Positions 5,325 through 9,263 of a stretch of 9,263 nucleotides of DNA are shown here, piece after piece (position 1 is the first letter of the stretch; the number at the start of each line of letters is the position of its first letter). Origin of the DNA: JACPAU01 sp050732195 (GTDB lineage: Bacteria; Methylomirabilota; Methylomirabilia; Methylomirabilales; JACPAU01); the NCBI GenBank assembly GCA_050732195.1, contig JBOHQK010000222.1:1-9263 (forward strand), given 5' to 3'. The translations under genes and the position numbers were made by a program. A model generated the notes under the pieces. The model was not told the origin of the DNA. It ran no database searches and saw only the letters and a list, made by a program, of their open reading frames with translations.

Positions 5325-7907
5325 TCAGGCGCGGGCGAACGTGATCTCGCCCCCTTGCAGGTCCACGCGGACCGTCTCCCCCTCGGTAAACTGCCCCTCG
5401 AGGAGCCGGCGGGCCAGGGGGTCCTGGAGGAGGCGCTGGAGGGTGCGCTTCAGCGGCCGCGCCCCGTAGACCGGGTCGAAGCCCTCCCGGGCCAGGAAGG
5501 CCTTCGCCTGGTCCGAGACGACCAGGGCGAGCTTCCGGTCCGCCAGGCGCCCGCGGAGCCGGCCGAGTTGGATGTCCACGATCCGCTCCAGGTCCCGCCG
5601 GGAGAGGGTATTGAAAATAATAACCTCGTCGATGCGGTTGAGGAACTCGGGCCGGAACGCCGCCTTCAGCGCCTCCAGGACCTGCGCCCGCATCGCCGCG
5701 TCATCCTTGCCGGCCAGCTCCCGGATGAAATGGCTCCCCAGGTTGCTCGTCAGGATGATCAGGGTGTTGCGGAAGTCCACGGTCCGGCCGTGCCCGTCGG
5801 TCAGGCGCCCGTCGTCCAACATCTGGAGCAGGATGTTGAAGACCTCCGGGTGGGCCTTCTCGATCTCGTCGAAGAGGAGGACGCTGTAGGGCCGGCGCCG
5901 GACCGCCTCCGTGAGGTGCCCCCCCTCCTCGTAGCCCACGTACCCCGGCGGGGCCCCGATGAGGCGGGCCACGGCGTGCTGCTCCATGTACTCGGACATG
6001 TCGATCCGGATCAGGGCCCGCTCGTCGTCAAAGAGGAACTCGGCCAGCGCCCGGGCCAACTCCGTCTTCCCCACCCCGGTCGGCCCCAGGAAGATAAAGG
6101 AGCCCAGGGGCCGGTTCGGGTCCTGCAGGCCGGAGCGGGCCCGGCGGACGGCGTTCGCCACGGCCGTGATGGCCTCGAACTGGCCGACCACCCGCTCCCG
6201 CAGCTTCTCCTCCATCTTCAAGAGTTTTTGGGTCTCCCCCTCCAGGAGCCGGGTGACGGGGATGCCGGTCCACTTGGCCACGATGGCGGCCACGTCCTCC
6301 TCGTCCACCTCCTCCTTCAGCATCTGCTCCCCGGTCTGCCGGGCCTGCAGCGCCGCCTGCTCCCGCTCCAGGTCCTTCTGGAGGCCGGCGATGGTCCCGT
6401 AGCGGAGCTCGGCCACCTTCCCCAGGTCCCCCTGCCGCTCGGCCTGCTGCTCGGCGATCCGCGCCTGCTCGAGGCGCTCCTTGATCCCCCGGATCCGCTG
6501 GATGACGGCCTTCTCCTCCCCCCAGCGGGCCTTCAGGGCGTCCGCCCGGGCCGTGAGCTCGCGGAGCTCCTGCTCCAGGCGGGCGAGCCGCTCGGCCGAG
6601 GCCTCGTCCGTCTCCTTGCGCAACGCCTCCCGCTCCACCGTGAGCTGCCGGACCCGCCGCGTGAGCTCGTCCACGGCGGTGGGCATGCTGTCGATCTCCA
6701 TCCGGAGCCCGGAGGCCGCCTCGTCGATGAGGTCAATGGCTTTGTCCGGGAGGAAGCGGTCGGCGATGTACCGGTGGGAGAGGACCGCCGCCGCCACCAG
6801 CGCGGCGTCCTTGATCCGGACCCCGTGGTGGACCTCGTAGCGCTCCTTCAGCCCCCGGAGGATGGAGATCGTGTCCTCCACGCTGGGCTCCCGCACCAGG
6901 ACCGGCTGGAAGCGCCGCTCCAGGGCGGCGTCCTTCTCGACGTGCTTCCGGTACTCGGTGAGGGTGGTCGCCCCGACGCAGCGCAGCTCCCCGCGGGCCA
7001 GCGCGGGCTTCAGCATGTTGCCGGCGTCCACCGCCCCCTCCGCCGCCCCCGCCCCCACCAGGGTGTGGAGCTCGTCAATGAAGAGGACAATCTGCCCCTC
7101 CCGCTCGGCGATCTCCTTCAGGACCGCCTTCAGCCGGTCCTCGAACTCCCCCCGGTACTTGGTCCCCGCGATGAGGGCCCCCAGATCCAGCGCCACCACC
7201 CGCTTCTGCTTCAGGGACTCCGGCACGTCCCCGTTCACGATCCGCTGGGCCAGCCCCTCCACGATCGCCGTCTTCCCCACCCCGGGCTCCCCGATGAGGA
7301 CCGGGTTATTCTTGGTCCGGCGGGCCAGGACCTGGATGACCCGGCGGATCTCGTCGTCCCGTCCGATGACCGGGTCCAGCTTCCCCCTGCGGGCCAGCTC
7401 GGTCAGGTCCCGGCCGTAGCGCTCCAGGGCCTGGTATTTCTCCTCCGGGGAGGGGTCCGTGACGCGCTGCCCGCCCCGGACCTCTGCCAGCGCGGCGTAC
7501 AGCCCGTCCCGCGTGAGCCCGGCCTCCCGCAGGATCCGCTGGGCGGGATCCCCGGCGCCGTCGGCGGCGGCGAGGAGCAGGTGCTCGGTGCTGATGTACT
7601 CGTCCTTCAGGCGCTCCATCTCCCGCTCCGCCTCCTCAAGAACCTTCTGGAGGCGGGGGCCGATGTACTGGCCGGTGGCGCCCGAGACCTGGGGGAGCTT
7701 CTTCAGGGCCTCCTGCAGCCCGTGCGTCACCTGCGAGAGGTTCACCCCCAGGCGCCGGAGGAGGGGGCCCACGATGCCATCCTGCTGCCCGAGCAGGGCG
7801 AGGAGGAGGTGCTCCACGTCCACGGCCTGGTGGGTCATCTCGGAGGCGTGCCGCTGGGCCTGCTGCAGCGCCTCCTGCGAGCGGATGGTCAATCGGTCGG
7901 GTCGCAT
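5325..7907 (-). CDS. clpB: ClpB ATP-dependent protein disaggregase
   Basis: An 860-residue Hsp100 chaperone (857 in E. coli) that forms a hexameric ring and, with DnaK, threads proteins out of aggregates after heat stress. Domains in order: double Clp_N repeat (about 1-145), AAA1 with Walker A GEPGVGKT (206-213), pore-loop KYRGEFEDR (250-258) and Walker B FIDELH (276-281). The middle coiled-coil domain (about 400-530) includes LRYGTIAGLQKDLE; its presence separates ClpB from ClpA. AAA2 follows with Walker A GPTGVGKT (608-615), pore-loop GYVGYE (655-660), Walker B LLFDEIEKAHP (677-687), and the D2 small domain with FRPEFLNRID and GARPLKR. All nucleotide-binding residues look intact. The ATG at 7907 is chosen because MRPDRLTIRSQEALQQAQ matches family N-termini and has a G-rich ribosome-binding site; the open frame continues 192 codons upstream but that part is shadow coding of the methyltransferase. 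A promoter candidate and leader hairpin lie upstream. Confidence 0.98.
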   Translation of the reverse strand: MRPDRLTIRSQEALQQAQRHASEMTHQAVDVEHLLLALLGQQDGIVGPLLRRLGVNLSQVTHGLQEALKKLPQVSGATGQYIGPRLQKVLEEAEREMERLKDEYISTEHLLLAAADGAGDPAQRILREAGLTRDGLYAALAEVRGGQRVTDPSPEEKYQALERYGRDLTELARRGKLDPVIGRDDEIRRVIQVLARRTKNNPVLIGEPGVGKTAIVEGLAQRIVNGDVPESLKQKRVVALDLGALIAGTKYRGEFEDRLKAVLKEIAEREGQIVLFIDELHTLVGAGAAEGAVDAGNMLKPALARGELRCVGATTLTEYRKHVEKDAALERRFQPVLVREPSVEDTISILRGLKERYEVHHGVRIKDAALVAAAVLSHRYIADRFLPDKAIDLIDEAASGLRMEIDSMPTAVDELTRRVRQLTVEREALRKETDEASAERLARLEQELRELTARADALKARWGEEKAVIQRIRGIKERLEQARIAEQQAERQGDLGKVAELRYGTIAGLQKDLEREQAALQARQTGEQMLKEEVDEEDVAAIVAKWTGIPVTRLLEGETQKLLKMEEKLRERVVGQFEAITAVANAVRRARSGLQDPNRPLGSFIFLGPTGVGKTELARALAEFLFDDERALIRIDMSEYMEQHAVARLIGAPPGYVGYEEGGHLTEAVRRRPYSVLLFDEIEKAHPEVFNILLQMLDDGRLTDGHGRTVDFRNTLIILTSNLGSHFIRELAGKDDAAMRAQVLEALKAAFRPEFLNRIDEVIIFNTLSRRDLERIVDIQLGRLRGRLADRKLALVVSDQAKAFLAREGFDPVYGARPLKRTLQRLLQDPLARRLLEGQFTEGETVRVDLQGGEITFARA

Positions 7908-7918
7908 CGGGTGCCTCT

Positions 7919-7947
7919 CCCCCGGCCCCGCCGCGGCGGGCCGGGGG
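7919..7947 (-). promoter_or_regulatory. Strong hairpin in the clpB leader, abutting the ribosome-binding site
   Basis: In the 124-bp gap before clpB, a near-perfect inverted repeat pairs CCCCCGGCCC-GCC with GGC-GGG(G)CCGGGGG: about 12-13 bp, one bulged base and a 2-4-nt loop, all G-C. Its centre is the perfect palindrome CCCGCCGCGGCGGG. On the clpB transcript the 3' arm ends in GGGGG at 7923-7919, which runs straight into the Shine-Dalgarno stretch GGGGGAGAGG 6 nt before the ATG. Folding would therefore mask or crowd part of the site. A short A/T run (7948-7955) precedes the stem in the transcript rather than following it, so it is not a terminator for clpB-direction transcription. Role is inferred: translational control or mRNA stability. 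Confidence 0.45.
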
Positions 7948-8005
7948 AAAAAATTAGGGCGGGGGGCTTGAAGATTCAGCTCCCTGCCCTTCCCTGGGTG
8001 CACAA

Positions 8006-8035
8006 ACCATACCAGACGGGCGGATGGCTTGTCAA
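8006..8035 (-). promoter_or_regulatory. Candidate housekeeping-type promoter for clpB
   Basis: On the minus strand a perfect TTGACA (8035-8030) is followed after 18 nt by TATGGT (8011-8006; 4 of 6 match). The -35 hexamer contains the TGA stop codon of the upstream methyltransferase. Initiation would fall near 8000, giving a leader of about 90 nt that includes the hairpin at 7919-7947. I see no CIRCE element (TTAGCACTC/GAGTGCTAA) and no convincing sigma32-type CTTGAA/CCCCAT pair, the usual heat-shock signals for clpB. Confidence 0.4.
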
Positions 8036-8787
8036 CGACGGCGAGGGGCCCACGAGAGCAGGGCGCTCCGTTTCCGGATGGGGGCCCGCCATCTCCCCCG
8101 CCAGGGCCGGAGGCGCTTCCCCAGGAAGGCCCGGAGGCGCGCGTCCCGGGAGGAATCGAGGCGGAGCCCCAGGTAGTGCTTCCAGAACCGGAGGGCCTCG
8201 TCGAGGTCGGCGAAGGGCTGGTCGAAGTCGTACTCGATGACCCGGACCTCGGCGTGGACCCCGAGGCCGTGCAGCGCGGCGAGGACCCCCCGGTAGTCCC
8301 GCTTCCTCGGGAAGGGCTGGTTGAACAGGAGGGGGTAGAGCTCGTCGAAATAAAATTTGTCGCGGCCGGTGTCCACCCGGTGGATGAGCACGATGCGCCG
8401 CGCCGAGGCCCGCTCCAGGCTGGCCAGCAGTTCGCCCGCGCGATCCCAGGGGAGGGGGACGTTAGCGGCCAGCAGGAGGTCATGGCGCGGGACGGCCGCC
8501 GCCCCCCACGCCTGGGGGAGGATCCGGGCGTTCCGGAGGCGGGCCCGGCGGAGCCGCTCCTGCAGCGCCTCCACCATGGCGGGGGCGGGCTCCAGGGCGG
8601 TGACCCGCCTCAGGCGTCGCGCCAGGGGGACCGTGAGGGCGCCGCAGCCGGCCCCCACGTCCAGGGCGCTCCGGCAGCCAGTGAGAAGCGGCTCCAGGGC
8701 GGCCATCACCTTCCGGGGGAAGTCGCTCAGGCGCAGGGCCGCCACGTACCAGCGGACCTGCTCGCCCGTCCAGGGCGCGGGGCTCAC
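8032..8787 (-). CDS. Class I SAM-dependent methyltransferase, substrate unknown
   Basis: A 251-residue protein with an N-terminal Rossmann methyltransferase domain. The SAM-binding motif I is ALDVGAGCGALTVPLA (41-56), followed by TALEPAPAMVEAL (63-75) with the acidic residue Glu66 expected to contact the SAM ribose. HDLLLAANVPLP (102-113) fits the motif IV strand. Residues about 130 onward contain RIVLIHRVDTGRDKFYF and a basic C-terminus (RKRSALLSW, 238-246) that I do not tie to a named subfamily. I start it at the GTG at 8787, because that codon overlaps the TGA of the upstream methyltransferase (GTGA). The frame stays open further upstream, but the extension is low-complexity shadow sequence within the other gene. 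No clear Shine-Dalgarno precedes the GTG, so expression probably depends on translational coupling. Its stop codon lies inside the clpB promoter candidate. Confidence 0.85.
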   Translation of the reverse strand: MSPAPWTGEQVRWYVAALRLSDFPRKVMAALEPLLTGCRSALDVGAGCGALTVPLARRLRRVTALEPAPAMVEALQERLRRARLRNARILPQAWGAAAVPRHDLLLAANVPLPWDRAGELLASLERASARRIVLIHRVDTGRDKFYFDELYPLLFNQPFPRKRDYRGVLAALHGLGVHAEVRVIEYDFDQPFADLDEALRFWKHYLGLRLDSSRDARLRAFLGKRLRPWRGRWRAPIRKRSALLSWAPRRR

Positions 8788-9263
8788 GGCCGGATGGCCG
8801 CCACGATCGTGATGGGCCAGGCGAACTCCAGCGCGTCCCCCTCCCCCTGGAGCTGGAAGGCGGCAGCCGCGCCAGGGGGCGGGGCCGCGAACGCCCGCCG
8901 GAGGGCGGCCACCCGGGCCGGGTCCGTCCCGCCCCGGCGGACCCAGTCCCCGAAGACGAGGCGCGACCGGCAGGAGGTGTCCAGGGCCGCCACGGTGAGG
9001 CCCGCCCCCTCGGCGAAGGCCCGCCACTCCGCGGCCGTGTAGTTGCGGATGTGGGAGGGGTCGCGCAGACCCTCCACCCGGTTGTGCCAGGCGGCGAGTG
9101 CGGGCTCCTCCGGGGAGGAGGTATCCCCCAGGACGACCCGGCCGCCGGGCCGGGTGACCCGGACCACCTCGGCCAGGAAGGCGGGGACGGAGGGGAAGTG
9201 GTGCGGGGCGATCCGGCAGGTGGTCACGTCGAAAGCGGAGGCGGCGAAGGGGAGGGCGTCGGC
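8784..9263 (-). CDS. UbiE/Methyltransf_11-like SAM methyltransferase, N-terminus beyond window
   Basis: The C-terminal 159 residues of a class I methyltransferase; the frame is open to the right edge, so the start and SAM-binding motif I lie outside. The visible part opens with ADALPFAASAFDVTTCR, the usual UbiE/Methyltransf_11 pattern between motifs II and IV. Then come IAPHHF, a motif V/VI segment EVVRVTRPGGRVVLGD, and LRDPSHIRNYTAAEWRAFAEGAG. The last pattern recurs in UbiE/MenG-like paralogues of unknown substrate. A start near 9227 (GTG) is only an internal codon and would remove the fold core. It overlaps the next methyltransferase by 4 nt, indicating a shared transcript. Quinone or cofactor methylation is possible by family, but nothing here confirms it. 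Confidence 0.88.
   Translation of the reverse strand, partial: ADALPFAASAFDVTTCRIAPHHFPSVPAFLAEVVRVTRPGGRVVLGDTSSPEEPALAAWHNRVEGLRDPSHIRNYTAAEWRAFAEGAGLTVAALDTSCRSRLVFGDWVRRGGTDPARVAALRRAFAAPPPGAAAAFQLQGEGDALEFAWPITIVAAIRP

Noticed and set aside
7919..7955. GC stem next to an A/T run, as an intrinsic terminator.
   Set aside because: On the clpB strand the T-run comes before the stem, not after it; on the plus strand the stem is followed by A residues, not T.
7959..7975. Short TGAA/TTCA inverted repeat upstream of clpB as an operator.
   Set aside because: Only 4 bp per arm and not matching any heat-shock operator I know; likely chance.
5130..8240. A 1036-codon open frame on the plus strand, antisense to clpB.
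   Set aside because: It mirrors clpB codon by codon, is a low-complexity run of Leu/Pro/Gly/Arg/Asp typical of antisense frames in GC-rich DNA, and matches no family I know; clpB itself is unambiguous.
7908..8483. A 192-codon N-terminal extension of ClpB, in frame.
   Set aside because: It overlaps the methyltransferase in another frame, is Ser/Gly/Pro low-complexity, and the ClpB N-terminal domain starts normally at the ATG at 7907.
8788..9027. Upstream extension of the second methyltransferase to 331 residues.
   Set aside because: The added part is Gly/Arg/Pro shadow coding inside the first methyltransferase; the GTG at 8787 with its stop/start overlap gives a normal-sized protein.

Overview
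This is a very GC-rich window (roughly 70% by eye) of ordinary bacterial chromosome, densely packed with tightly spaced genes and full of long spurious antisense ORFs. The combination of a thiolase-like protein with a DUF35 partner, a CaiB/BaiF CoA-transferase, class II fumarase and ClpB fits a soil or subsurface high-GC Gram-negative-type lineage such as Rokubacteria/Methylomirabilota or a deltaproteobacterial relative. That placement is an inference from gene content and composition, not from a marker gene.

Layout from left to right. Bases 1-1353 (minus) hold almost all of a class II fumarase (fumC), which loses its last residues at the left edge. A 257-bp divergent spacer follows, with a plausible fumC promoter. 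Two plus-strand genes come next, spaced 9 bp apart: a SCP-x/archaeal-type thiolase-family protein (1611-2738) and a DUF35 zinc-ribbon/OB-fold protein (2748-3197). They converge across 43 bp on a minus-strand block. Read in its own direction, that block runs from the right edge as: an N-terminally truncated UbiE-like methyltransferase (8784-9263), a second unrelated class I SAM methyltransferase (8032-8787, 4-nt stop/start overlap), clpB (5325-7907), a family III CoA-transferase (4073-5263), a DUF948-type membrane coiled-coil protein (3613-4071) and a YtxH-type membrane coiled-coil protein (3241-3609).

How they may work together. FumC is a TCA-cycle enzyme. The thiolase-like protein and its DUF35 partner probably form an acyl-CoA-handling complex, and the CoA-transferase is another acyl-CoA enzyme, but no gene here identifies their substrate. 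ClpB is a stress-response disaggregase. It appears to have its own promoter and a strong hairpin in its leader that touches the ribosome-binding site. DUF948 and YtxH proteins are often associated with envelope stress and here follow the CoA-transferase with gaps of 1 and 3 bp.

I see no mobile element, CRISPR array, tRNA, rRNA or obvious new defence or biosynthetic system. The most interesting points are a Thr in place of the nucleophilic Cys of the thiolase-like protein, and the clpB leader hairpin.
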